Shown piece by piece: positions 1-7,270 of a stretch of DNA of 30,955 nucleotides. The notes below the pieces were generated by a model, which was not told the DNA's origin, ran no database searches, and saw nothing but the letters and a program-made list of their open reading frames with translations. The stretch comes from an uncultured Duncaniella sp. (lineage in GTDB: Bacteria; Bacteroidota; Bacteroidia; Bacteroidales; Muribaculaceae). Location: contig CAJURI010000028.1 in NCBI GenBank assembly GCA_910588795.1, forward strand, positions 1 to 30,955, given 5' to 3'. The translations under genes were made by a program, and so were the position numbers. Positions within the stretch are counted from its first letter, which is position 1. Each line of letters begins with the position of its first letter.

Positions 1-32
1 TAAAATTGTATTATATCTTGAATATCAAATAA

Positions 33-983
33 TTAAATACTATACATCAGGACAGAATATGTCTTATAATAGAACATGAGATTTAATGCTGCGTTTTGAT
101 GTCCAAGCCTCATATGGCACTCCGCAAGAGCCGTGAATATTTCCGAAAGGTATGTTTTCACTTTATTACGTCCCGCGATCCTCAACCCTTTGTTAAGAAT
201 ATCCACTGCGTCTTTGTCCACCCCTTCACTACTCTTCAGCGATGCAAGCAGAAGCCGGGATTTCAATCTCAAAAATATCGGAGCCTCAATGCCATCTGCT
301 GCCGCGGCATATTTCAACTCAGCACCTTTATTGTCTCCTTCAATCTCATCAGCCATTCCCTCTGCAATAAGCATCATTATTCTACTGTAATTTCCGACCT
401 TTCTTTGATATCGACGGGCCGTATCGATATATCGTCGTCCTTCAAGGATATCCCCTGATCTTAATTTTAACTCTGCGATAGCCAGCGAACTGTCATGGAC
501 AATCAATGAATCATTCAGTTCCAATCCTTTTTTATAAGCCACTTCCGCATATTTCAGACCGGTATCAACATCATTTCCAATACTATAAGCCATAGCTATG
601 TTAAACAAATACCTACATAATTCGTATTCGGCATCCGGAATTCCGCTCACATATCTGCAAGCAGTTGAGAATGCATCGATACCGGAGGGCAAATCCGCCA
701 TAAGTTCGGTATAATATAATCCAAGCCCATTGTATATCTGACCGATAACCATACTGTCAGGTATCTCTGCCGATTCAGCCTGTATTTTCGCAGATTCAAG
801 ACAGACATATGCTGAATCAGCATGTGCACAATGCACCATACAGTATCCGTCAGCAATCATCTTGCAGAGCTCTTCATTCGTGGATTCAGAATCACTTTCC
901 ACCGTTTCCCTCGTTTCAATGCCGTCACAACCCTGTGACAAAAAACATATTACGATACAATATATTACATAAATTATTTTCAT
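33..983 (-). CDS. TPR-repeat lipoprotein, possibly truncated regulator
   Basis: A predicted lipoprotein of about 316 residues. I start it at the ATG at 983 rather than the upstream ATG at 1016, because from 983 the protein opens with a good signal peptide (MKIIYVIYCIVICFLSQGC) whose Cys would be lipidated. The rest is helical and TPR-like, with repeated Tyr/Ala/Leu patterns. The end, YYKTYSVLMYSI, resembles the last TPR helix of long Bacteroidales TPR-transmembrane-coiled-coil-HTH regulators, but the protein stops just where the coiled coil, membrane segment and HTH would begin. It may be a short sensor-only variant or a truncated gene. It is clearly more AT-rich than the genes to its right, which hints at transfer or decay. 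No specific function can be assigned. Confidence 0.6.
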   Translation of the reverse strand: MKIIYVIYCIVICFLSQGCDGIETRETVESDSESTNEELCKMIADGYCMVHCAHADSAYVCLESAKIQAESAEIPDSMVIGQIYNGLGLYYTELMADLPSGIDAFSTACRYVSGIPDAEYELCRYLFNIAMAYSIGNDVDTGLKYAEVAYKKGLELNDSLIVHDSSLAIAELKLRSGDILEGRRYIDTARRYQRKVGNYSRIMMLIAEGMADEIEGDNKGAELKYAAAADGIEAPIFLRLKSRLLLASLKSSEGVDKDAVDILNKGLRIAGRNKVKTYLSEIFTALAECHMRLGHQNAALNLMFYYKTYSVLMYSI

Positions 984-1027
984 GGCAATCAGCTTGTCTC
1001 CTTTACGAAATCTCATAGTTACGATTA

Positions 1028-1035
1028 CAAAAGTA
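1028..1035 (-). promoter_or_regulatory. Possible -7 promoter element for the TPR lipoprotein gene
   Basis: On the minus strand this reads TACTTTTG, matching the Bacteroidales -7 consensus TAnnTTTG, about 45 bp before the ATG at 983. I could not find a TTTG -33 partner at 19-21 nt, so this is only half a promoter. Confidence 0.35.
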
Positions 1036-1063
1036 ACTAAAATTTCCTAACGTGACATATGCT

Positions 1064-1093
1064 AACGGGTTGTTAACAATTTTAACAACCGTT
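1064..1093. repeat. AT-rich inverted repeat upstream of the TPR lipoprotein gene
   Basis: Arms AACGGGTTGTTAA (1064-1076) and TTAACAACCGTT (1082-1093) are complementary except for one extra G, with a 5-nt loop. It lies just upstream of the possible -7 element at 1028-1035, so it may be an operator or part of the read-through barrier between the MBL gene and the lipoprotein gene. The rest of the 984-1357 gap holds this repeat, the possible -7 element, the long hairpin at 1248-1293 and no convincing ORF. Confidence 0.4.
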
Positions 1094-1247
1094 TTAGCGG
1101 TTTATTAGACTTCAGATACACATATGCTTCCGCCACCTCGTGAAAACCAAAGTCACAATGGATCCCGACTTCATCTCCATGTTTCTGAACATATAACAAC
1201 AACATAAAACATGAGGGCATGAGAATATGGCACAATGTCCGAATATA

Positions 1248-1293
1248 AAGAAATTACCCTTGCTGCAGCTATCTGCGGCGAGGGTAATTTCTT
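1248..1293. repeat. Long hairpin (21-bp stem) downstream of the MBL gene
   Basis: The outer arms AAGAAATTACCCT (1248-1260) and AGGGTAATTTCTT (1281-1293) are perfect 13-bp complements. The inner bases TGCTGCAG and CTGCGGCG (1261-1268, 1273-1280) extend the stem by 8 pairs, two of them G-U if transcribed from the plus strand, leaving the tetraloop CTAT. It starts 65 bp beyond the MBL stop codon. It could end transcription of that gene, but no strong U tract follows on the minus strand. A REP-like repeat is the alternative. Confidence 0.7.
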
Positions 1294-1357
1294 CAAGATG
1301 GGAGTTTTTACGCAGTCCCTGCGGCAGCACATATCAACTGCCATGGATTCGTGCCAT

Positions 1358-2086
1358 TTACTCCAGACTGACATCCATTCCGGGCCGGTCAAGGCAATGG
1401 CACACGGTGCCGCACCCTTCGGGAATATACTCCTTGAAGTCACATGCCTTCTGCGGCTCGCCCCAGAAGTGCATCGGGAAGAAATTGTCTACCTTGATCC
1501 TGAACAGGAATATGCTTGCACCGCGGGCAAAGCCCTCTCCTATGCGGGCGTCGACAGGGAACATGGCAATATACATCCTGGGATACTCCTCAGCCACCCT
1601 GTTCACTATCCGGGTGAAATGCGCTTCGGCGTCACGAGCCTCCGAGAGGGTCGAGACTTCCCCCCAGTGCCAGTCATTGAGATCTCCGGCATGAAACACA
1701 ACCTTGCCGTCGGGGAGTGTCACAGCATAGGCGACACCGGCGTCGGTCGACCTGAACGCCTCCACTTTCTTTACACCGGGCACCTGCTCTATGGTATCGC
1801 CGGGGCTCATCCATGCCACCGACAGCCCCGTCTGAGGCACGAGCCTTGAGAATATGTCATTGGAAAGGACATACGTGCGCCTGCGGTCCTGGGCAAGTTC
1901 AAAGATGGAAGTGTTGAAATGATCGGGGTGATGATGGCTTACAAAAAAGACAACATCCTGATCCGGAGCCTCGCGAAGCACTTTTTCAAGCTTTCGGTCA
2001 GGGTCCTTGTAATAGTCGAACACCATTACGGCTTCGGGGGTCGTGACCGCGAAGCCGCTATGATCCAAATAAGTTACTTTTGTCAT
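1358..2086 (-). CDS. MBL-fold metallo-hydrolase (UlaG-like)
   Basis: A 242-residue cytoplasmic protein with no signal peptide. It carries the metallo-beta-lactamase signature HHHPDH at residues 51-56 (the HxHxDH metal motif), a second metal motif HAGD at 132-135 and a late His near residue 206 (PMHFWGE). Its N-terminus VTYLDHSGFAV is typical of the small UlaG-like MBL hydrolases, whose substrates vary and are often unknown, so no substrate is proposed. It lies 54 bp downstream of the DUF3256 gene on the same strand and could be co-transcribed with it. The fold assignment is secure, the specific reaction is not. Confidence 0.85.
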   Translation of the reverse strand: MTKVTYLDHSGFAVTTPEAVMVFDYYKDPDRKLEKVLREAPDQDVVFFVSHHHPDHFNTSIFELAQDRRRTYVLSNDIFSRLVPQTGLSVAWMSPGDTIEQVPGVKKVEAFRSTDAGVAYAVTLPDGKVVFHAGDLNDWHWGEVSTLSEARDAEAHFTRIVNRVAEEYPRMYIAMFPVDARIGEGFARGASIFLFRIKVDNFFPMHFWGEPQKACDFKEYIPEGCGTVCHCLDRPGMDVSLE

Positions 2087-2140
2087 AACGAATATCGTTT
2101 AATCCTATGTTTAGAACAACCGATATCGCCATGATGTTTA

Positions 2141-2761
2141 TCAAAGTGAGAACCGCTTGCCGTTCCACTTGTACACAAGCGACGGATGCAGGGCAGGGGC
2201 CACCATAGTGTATATATCCTCGTCAAGGAATGTGGAGAGATTGTTCGTGATCGTGAGCGTGCCCTTGGCCGGATCTATGTAATAGGACGAAAGCATGAAC
2301 GGCGCGTAGGCTGTGATCTCCGAAGTGTCATGTCCCGGGGTCACCCAGTCCTTCCACTCAGGGGCCGTAAAGTAACGCCCGCCTTGCAGAGGTGTCCATC
2401 CCTTGTCATAGAACTTCACGGTCGAGTCAAGTCCGGGAGCTGCCACGGTCGAAACCACAGCTATCAGTGTGTCACTTCCGGCCGTAAGGATGGCAAGCTG
2501 GGCCGATGAGGACTCGGATATCTTCACGGTAAGCGACTGCGGCGACATATCCGTCACTGACGAACGTCCGTCCATCCGGTTGGCCGAAGGGGTGGACAGT
2601 CCGCTGTTGTAATAGTCCACCATATCCATGCGTGTATTGGTGTCAAACAACGGGAACACATCAGATGGAGCCGATATGAATGCCTTTGAAGCCGTGATCT
2701 GGGCCGATGCAGCCAGCCCCGACAATGCGATGACCGCTGACATGAAATATCTCATAAACAT
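2141..2761 (-). CDS. DUF3256 family secreted protein
   Basis: A 206-residue protein with an N-terminal signal peptide (core FMSAVIALSGLAASAQ, cleavage likely after AQ near residue 21). The segment DVFPLFDTNTRMDMVDYYN just after the signal, and the later ALHPSLVYKWNGKRF tail, are characteristic of the Bacteroidetes family DUF3256, which has no known function; family members are about this size. An ATG two codons downstream (2755) is an equally good start. The gene follows the helicase gene by 31 bp on the same strand with no visible terminator, so the two may share a transcript. It is probably periplasmic or outer-membrane associated. Confidence 0.8.
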   Translation of the reverse strand: MFMRYFMSAVIALSGLAASAQITASKAFISAPSDVFPLFDTNTRMDMVDYYNSGLSTPSANRMDGRSSVTDMSPQSLTVKISESSSAQLAILTAGSDTLIAVVSTVAAPGLDSTVKFYDKGWTPLQGGRYFTAPEWKDWVTPGHDTSEITAYAPFMLSSYYIDPAKGTLTITNNLSTFLDEDIYTMVAPALHPSLVYKWNGKRFSL

Positions 2762-2792
2762 ACGCGCCTGCGATTTTGAAAATTTATTTTAT

Positions 2793-4517
2793 CTACTGTT
2801 TTCTCCCTTTTTTCTTTTTATCTGAAAGCCTGGAGTAATCGCGGTCCTTGTCAGCGATCTCACTGTGGAGCCGTTTGCCGAAGAAGTCGGCACCTGTAAG
2901 TGCTCCCACCACCTTGCGGGCATCCTTCTTGCTCACATCAAAAAGCGTGTAGGACGGGAGCAGGTCTATACGCCCCACGTCAACCCTCTTGCCCTGGACA
3001 AGTTTGTTGAGGGCCTCTATGAGATTCCCGGCAAAAAAGCCGTCACGCTTGCCCACATTCACATACACACGCTCCATGCCGCGTGCGGCGGTGCGACGGT
3101 CCTTCTCCTTGTCATCGGCAGGACGTTCGTGGGCCTTGGAGCCCTTCCTCTCACCGCCTTTGCGGCTGCGGTCACGCTCAGGTTTTGCGTCTATGAAATC
3201 GATCTTGGGTGCGTCCTTGTAATAATCGATCAGACGGTTGAATTCCAGTGATATCACACGCTTTATAAGGTCCTCCTCCGAGAGCCACTCAAGTTTGCGC
3301 GATATCCCTGGAAGAAACTTCGCGATCCCCTCCTCATTGACCTTCACTTTCTCCAGCCGGTCAGCGAGATTGTAGAGCTGCTTCTCTATGATATGTTCCG
3401 GAGTGGGCACTTCAAGATGCTCGAAAGTCTTACCTATGATGCGCTCTATCTCACGCAGACGCCCCTTCTCTCGCGAATGGATTATAGCGATCGACACCCC
3501 TTTCTTTCCGGCGCGTCCCGTACGGCCCGAGCGATGGGTGTACACAGCAGTATCCTCGGGCAGACCGTAATTTATCACATGTGTAAGATCGCTCACGTCA
3601 AGACCGCGGGCAGCCACATCGGTGGCCACGAGTATCGTCACCACACGGTCGCGGAACTTCTTCATCACGATGTCGCGCTGCTGCTGCGAAAGGTCGCCGT
3701 GCAGGGCCTCGGCATTATAACCGTCACGTATGAGATTGTCGGCTATCTCCTGCGTGTCGCGGCGTGTGCGGCAGAACACTATAGCGTATATACCGGGGGA
3801 ATTGTCGACAACACGCTTTAGAGCAAGATACTTGTCGCGGGCGTTCACCATATAGTATATATGGCGCACGTTCTCCGCTCCTTCATTGCGGGTTCCCACC
3901 ACGATCTCCTCATAGTCGCGCATGTAACGCTTGGCGATCTTGAGAATATCGGCCGGCATGGTAGCCGAAAATAGGAGTGTCTTATGCTCCTCGGGCACAT
4001 GCGACAGTATCTCCTCGATGGAATCGAGAAAACCCATGTTGAGCATCTCGTCGGCCTCGTCAAGGACCACGGTGTTCACATCATCGAGCTTCACTACCCC
4101 ACGATTTATCAGGTCGATGAGACGACCCGGCGTGGCAACAATGACATTGGCACCGGCTCTCAGCGAACGTATCTGGCTCTCTATGCTCGACCCGCCGTAC
4201 ACGGGTATCACCTTAACACCGGGAATATACTTTGAATAGTCCACGAGATCACTGCTGATCTGAAGGCACAGCTCGCGTGTAGGGGCGAGCACAAGGGCCT
4301 GCGGGCATCTGATTCCGGCGTCAATACGCTGGAGCACAGGAAGCCCGAAAGCCGCTGTCTTGCCTGTCCCGGTCTGTGCAAGGGCCACTATATCATTGGC
4401 ATCGCCGAGCAGGCGGGGGATTACGCGTTCCTGGATGGGCATCGGGGTCTCAAAACCCAACTCTTCGACCGCTTTCCTCAACGGCTCATTGACACCTAAT
4501 TCTTCAAATGATTTCAT
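2793..4517 (-). CDS. deaD: DEAD-box ATP-dependent RNA helicase with DbpA RNA-binding domain
   Basis: A 574-residue RNA helicase that unwinds RNA duplexes, likely in ribosome assembly, mRNA turnover or cold adaptation. All core motifs are present: Q-motif region at 22-30, AQTGTGKT at 47-54, PTREL at 79-83, DEAD at 153-156, SAT at 184-186, ARGLD at 303-307 and HRSGRTGR at 328-335. A charged linker (about 441-482) leads to a DbpA-type RNA-binding domain (about 483-553, VYVNVGKRDGFF...) and a Lys/Arg-rich tail. This architecture matches DeaD/CsdA proteins, so the symbol reflects the family and is not proof of one-to-one orthology. The region upstream is about 160 bp long and contains a strong palindrome, so a structured leader is possible. 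Confidence 0.93.
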   Translation of the reverse strand: MKSFEELGVNEPLRKAVEELGFETPMPIQERVIPRLLGDANDIVALAQTGTGKTAAFGLPVLQRIDAGIRCPQALVLAPTRELCLQISSDLVDYSKYIPGVKVIPVYGGSSIESQIRSLRAGANVIVATPGRLIDLINRGVVKLDDVNTVVLDEADEMLNMGFLDSIEEILSHVPEEHKTLLFSATMPADILKIAKRYMRDYEEIVVGTRNEGAENVRHIYYMVNARDKYLALKRVVDNSPGIYAIVFCRTRRDTQEIADNLIRDGYNAEALHGDLSQQQRDIVMKKFRDRVVTILVATDVAARGLDVSDLTHVINYGLPEDTAVYTHRSGRTGRAGKKGVSIAIIHSREKGRLREIERIIGKTFEHLEVPTPEHIIEKQLYNLADRLEKVKVNEEGIAKFLPGISRKLEWLSEEDLIKRVISLEFNRLIDYYKDAPKIDFIDAKPERDRSRKGGERKGSKAHERPADDKEKDRRTAARGMERVYVNVGKRDGFFAGNLIEALNKLVQGKRVDVGRIDLLPSYTLFDVSKKDARKVVGALTGADFFGKRLHSEIADKDRDYSRLSDKKKKGRKQ

Positions 4518-4600
4518 ATATGTGAATTGATAATATAATTTCAGGGCCCGTGCTCCGATATGAAGCGGCGAATACAGTCAAAGCCCTAATATAATAACTT

Positions 4601-4648
4601 TTTGCCCTGCCGCAGGGTTCGCTCGACGCTACACTACGGCAGGGCAAA
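4601..4648. repeat. Perfect 12-bp inverted repeat between Lrp and helicase genes
   Basis: Arms TTTGCCCTGCCG (4601-4612) and CGGCAGGGCAAA (4637-4648) are exact complements around a 24-nt loop. The hairpin lies 30 bp after the Lrp stop codon and 84 bp before the helicase ATG. It could separate the two transcripts, but T-runs lie at the 5' side and A-runs at the 3' side of the stem, the reverse of an intrinsic terminator. A minus-strand TATCTTTG (4645-4652), a -7-like element, overlaps one arm. Confidence 0.65.
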
Positions 4649-4677
4649 GATAATAAATTTTAGCGGTATACGGGATA

Positions 4678-5145
4678 TCAGTTCTCGTCATACTTCACAG
4701 GAAGCACCCTCGATATCGAATGATCAAGCGAGATGAGGGTCTCGGTGCCCACCACCCCGGGTATCACCTGTATCTTATGATTGAGCAGCTCCATAAGGTG
4801 CTCGTTGTCGCGGGCAAACAGCTTGATTAGAATCGTGTAAGGGCCGGTGGTGAAATGACATTCCACAATCTCAGGTATCTTCTCCAGCTCGGGCACAACC
4901 TCCCGGTACATCGCGCCACGCTCGAGATTGACACCGATGTATGTGCAGGTGCGGTAGCCGAGTATCTTGGGGTCCACATTGTAGCCCGACCCTGTGATCA
5001 CATTGAGGTCAATCATACGCTGGATACGCTGATGGATGGCTGCGCGAGACACCCCACACTCCTGAGCCACATCCTTTGATGCGATGCGGGCATTTCTCAT
5101 GATGATTTCAAGAATCTTGCGGTCAAGATTGTCTATTTTTTCCAT
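4678..5145 (-). CDS. Lrp/AsnC family transcriptional regulator
   Basis: A 155-residue DNA-binding regulator of the usual Lrp/AsnC length. An N-terminal winged HTH begins with IDNLDRKILEII and contains the recognition helix region VSRAAIHQRIQRM. It is followed by an alpha-beta RAM/AsnC effector domain from about residue 62 (TCTYIGVNL, HFTTGPYTILIKLFARD). Such proteins form dimers or octamers and respond to amino acids or other small metabolites; the ligand cannot be read from the sequence. It diverges from the acyl-CoA ligase gene across a 282-bp AT-rich region and has its own consensus promoter. Autoregulation is common in the family and would fit the repeats in that region. Confidence 0.93.
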   Translation of the reverse strand: MEKIDNLDRKILEIIMRNARIASKDVAQECGVSRAAIHQRIQRMIDLNVITGSGYNVDPKILGYRTCTYIGVNLERGAMYREVVPELEKIPEIVECHFTTGPYTILIKLFARDNEHLMELLNHKIQVIPGVVGTETLISLDHSISRVLPVKYDEN

Positions 5146-5202
5146 GACTGTACCGGTATTATTTTTGACTTGGAAGTGATTTCAGTGTTGAAAAATAGTT
5201 GA

Positions 5203-5233
5203 CAAATATACGCATTTTAGTCCGGATTACAAA
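5203..5233 (-). promoter_or_regulatory. Consensus Bacteroidales promoter for the Lrp gene
   Basis: On the minus strand TTTG (5230-5233) is followed after exactly 19 nt by TATATTTG (5203-5210), a full match to the Bacteroidales -33/-7 consensus TTTG and TAnnTTTG. It lies 58 bp upstream of the Lrp ATG, giving a leader of roughly 50 nt. Confidence 0.8.
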
Positions 5234-5302
5234 CTTTTTGCCAATTTTTCCGCAAAACTTAACAATAATAATGACTGATGGAACACTTGTACATCACATC
5301 TT

Positions 5303-5351
5303 ATATGTTACCATATGTTAATACTGCTGTGCAGTTTACAAGGAAATGTTA
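5303..5351. promoter_or_regulatory. Phased ATATGTTA/TGTTA repeats, possible regulator sites
   Basis: ATATGTTA occurs at 5303-5310 and again at 5313-5320, exactly 10 bp apart. TGTTA recurs at 5347-5351, and once more at 5401-5405 overlapping the ligase -7 element. The first three TGTTA cores are offset by 10 and 31 bp, close to whole helical turns, as would suit a multimeric regulator such as the adjacent Lrp protein. This is inferred from spacing only. Confidence 0.35.
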
Positions 5352-5403
5352 ACGAATATCAATATTTTGTCACTATGATATGGAGAACGAGAAAAAATGG
5401 TGT

Positions 5404-5411
5404 TAACTTTG
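5404..5411 (+). promoter_or_regulatory. Probable -7 element for the acyl-CoA ligase gene
   Basis: TAACTTTG matches the Bacteroidales -7 consensus TAnnTTTG and ends 16 bp before the ATG at 5428, implying a very short leader. No TTTG lies at the usual distance upstream; the nearest (5366-5369) is 34 bp away. The promoter would therefore need an activator or a degenerate -33. Confidence 0.45.
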
Positions 5412-5427
5412 CACAAAATTTGTTCTT

Positions 5428-7233
5428 ATGACTGACAATATTTTAACCCTCCTGTCGTCCCGGCATGCCTCACAGCGTCCCGACGCCCCCGCACTCGCGG
5501 GACAGGACGAGCAGGAGAGGTGGTATGACATATCCTGGCGCGAATTCGACCGGCAGATCAATATGGCGGCGAGAGCACTCGCATCACTTGGTGTAAAGCC
5601 CGCCGACTGCGTGGGCACATTCTCGGCCAACCGTCCGGAGAACCTTGTCACCGACTTCGCATGCTACCGCAACCGTGCCATATCGGTGTCGATCTACGCC
5701 ACTTCCTCTCCTGAGCAGGTTGCCTACATAGTCAACGATGCATCGATAGCAGTACTGTTCGCCGGCAACAGCACACAATACCATTTCGCACGCGAGGCCA
5801 TGCGGCAATGCCCGTCGCTAAAACAGATCATAGTGATAAAGCCCATCGAGACCGACGAGGACGATGACACAACAATGCTCTGGAGCGACTTCATAAAGCT
5901 CGGCGAGGACTCTGACCGGAGCATTGCCGACGAAGTGGAGAAGCGCACGGCCGAAGCGCGGCCCACCGACATAGCGACCCTTGTCTACACCTCGGGCACA
6001 ACCGGCGAACCCAAGGGAGCCATGCTGACACATGCCAACTACGACGCAGCCCTCGACGCACACAGGACAGCCCTCAGCATGCTGTCAACCGACGACGTGT
6101 CAATGGCATTTCTCCCTCTGAGCCACATTTTTGAAAAAGGTTTCACCTATGTATGCCTTATGATGGGCATAAAGGTAGCAGTCAACCGCGACCCGCGCGC
6201 AATCCAGGACACCATCAAGGAGGTGCGCCCCACGTGCATGTGTGCCGTTCCGAGGTTCTGGGAGAAGGTCTACACGGCCGTGCTCGACAAGATAGCCTCC
6301 ATGAACCCTGTGTCAAGAGCCATGGTAAGGGCAGCACTTAGGATAGGGCACCGGCGCAACCTCGATTATGTGCGCCACGGGCTAAAAGCTCCGTTCTGGC
6401 TTGAAAGAAGCTACCGGTTCGTAGACCGCAGGATATTCTCAAAACTGAGGGGAGCCATAGGGATCGACCGTCCAAACATATTCCCCACCGCCGGAGCTCC
6501 GGTGTCACCCGAAATAGTGGAGTTCTTCCACTCGGCCGGGCTATGGATCATGGTGGGCTACGGACTGTCAGAGACCACAGCCACCGTAACCTGTTTCCGC
6601 CAGATCGACTATGAGATCGGATCGGTGGGACAGCCGCTCCCTACGGTGAACATCAAGATAGGTGACAATTCCGAAGTGCTTGTCAAAGGGCCCACCGTAA
6701 TGACGGGATACTACAACAAGCCCGAAGCCACAGCTGAAGCTTTCACTGCCGACGGGTGGTTCCGCACAGGGGATGCCGGCTACATCGACAAGGAAGGCTC
6801 CCTGTTCCTGACCGACCGTATAAAGGACCTCTTCAAGACCTCCAACGGCAAGTATATAGCTCCACAGATGATCGAGGCTCGCCTCGGGACCGACAAGTTC
6901 ATAGAACAGGTAGCTATCATCGGTGACAGCCGCAAATTCGTCAGCGCGCTCATAGTGCCCAACTTCGGGTCGCTGCGTGAATGGGCCGCGAACAACGGCA
7001 TACCCAGCACTTCCGACGAAGAACTGCTGAAGCATCAGAGCGTCCACGACATGATGGAAGCCCGCCTTGAAAAGCTTCAGAAAGGGCTTGCCCCGTATGA
7101 GAAGATAAAGCGTTTCACTCTCCTCCCCCATGAGTTCACCATGGACAACGGCGAGCTCACCAACACACTCAAGATCAAGCGTCGCGTGATCAACAGCCGA
7201 TACGCCGACCTGATCGAGGCAATGTACTCCTGA
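5428..7233 (+). CDS. Long-chain acyl-CoA synthetase (AMP-dependent ligase)
   Basis: A 601-residue adenylate-forming enzyme that activates a fatty acid with ATP and CoA to acyl-CoA (EC 6.2.1.3 type). The P-loop-like motif YTSGTTGEPKG is at residues 187-197, LPLSHIFEK at about 229-237, the adenylation motif GYGLSETTA at 377-385, GDAGY at 448-452, and the hinge region DRIKDLFKTSNGKYIAP from about 463. The length and the LSHIFE and KTSNGKYIAP motifs fit the FadD15/FACS group of the Bacteroidetes rather than acetyl-CoA synthetases. Chain-length preference cannot be read from sequence. It is transcribed away from the Lrp gene, and asd follows 37 bp later on the same strand. Confidence 0.92.
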   Translation: MTDNILTLLSSRHASQRPDAPALAGQDEQERWYDISWREFDRQINMAARALASLGVKPADCVGTFSANRPENLVTDFACYRNRAISVSIYATSSPEQVAYIVNDASIAVLFAGNSTQYHFAREAMRQCPSLKQIIVIKPIETDEDDDTTMLWSDFIKLGEDSDRSIADEVEKRTAEARPTDIATLVYTSGTTGEPKGAMLTHANYDAALDAHRTALSMLSTDDVSMAFLPLSHIFEKGFTYVCLMMGIKVAVNRDPRAIQDTIKEVRPTCMCAVPRFWEKVYTAVLDKIASMNPVSRAMVRAALRIGHRRNLDYVRHGLKAPFWLERSYRFVDRRIFSKLRGAIGIDRPNIFPTAGAPVSPEIVEFFHSAGLWIMVGYGLSETTATVTCFRQIDYEIGSVGQPLPTVNIKIGDNSEVLVKGPTVMTGYYNKPEATAEAFTADGWFRTGDAGYIDKEGSLFLTDRIKDLFKTSNGKYIAPQMIEARLGTDKFIEQVAIIGDSRKFVSALIVPNFGSLREWAANNGIPSTSDEELLKHQSVHDMMEARLEKLQKGLAPYEKIKRFTLLPHEFTMDNGELTNTLKIKRRVINSRYADLIEAMYS

Positions 7234-7270
7234 AACTAAATCATAAATCAATAAAAAACAATATTCCATT

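Noticed and set aside
1227..1849. Two plus-strand ORFs over the MBL gene and its downstream hairpin
   Set aside because: The minus strand encodes an MBL protein with all metal motifs. The apparent similarity between plus and minus products near 1250-1290 comes from the palindrome itself.
6568..7269. 233-residue minus-strand ORF opposite the acyl-CoA ligase gene
   Set aside because: Its reverse strand encodes conserved ligase motifs and the ORF itself shows no family features, so it is a shadow frame of GC-rich coding DNA.
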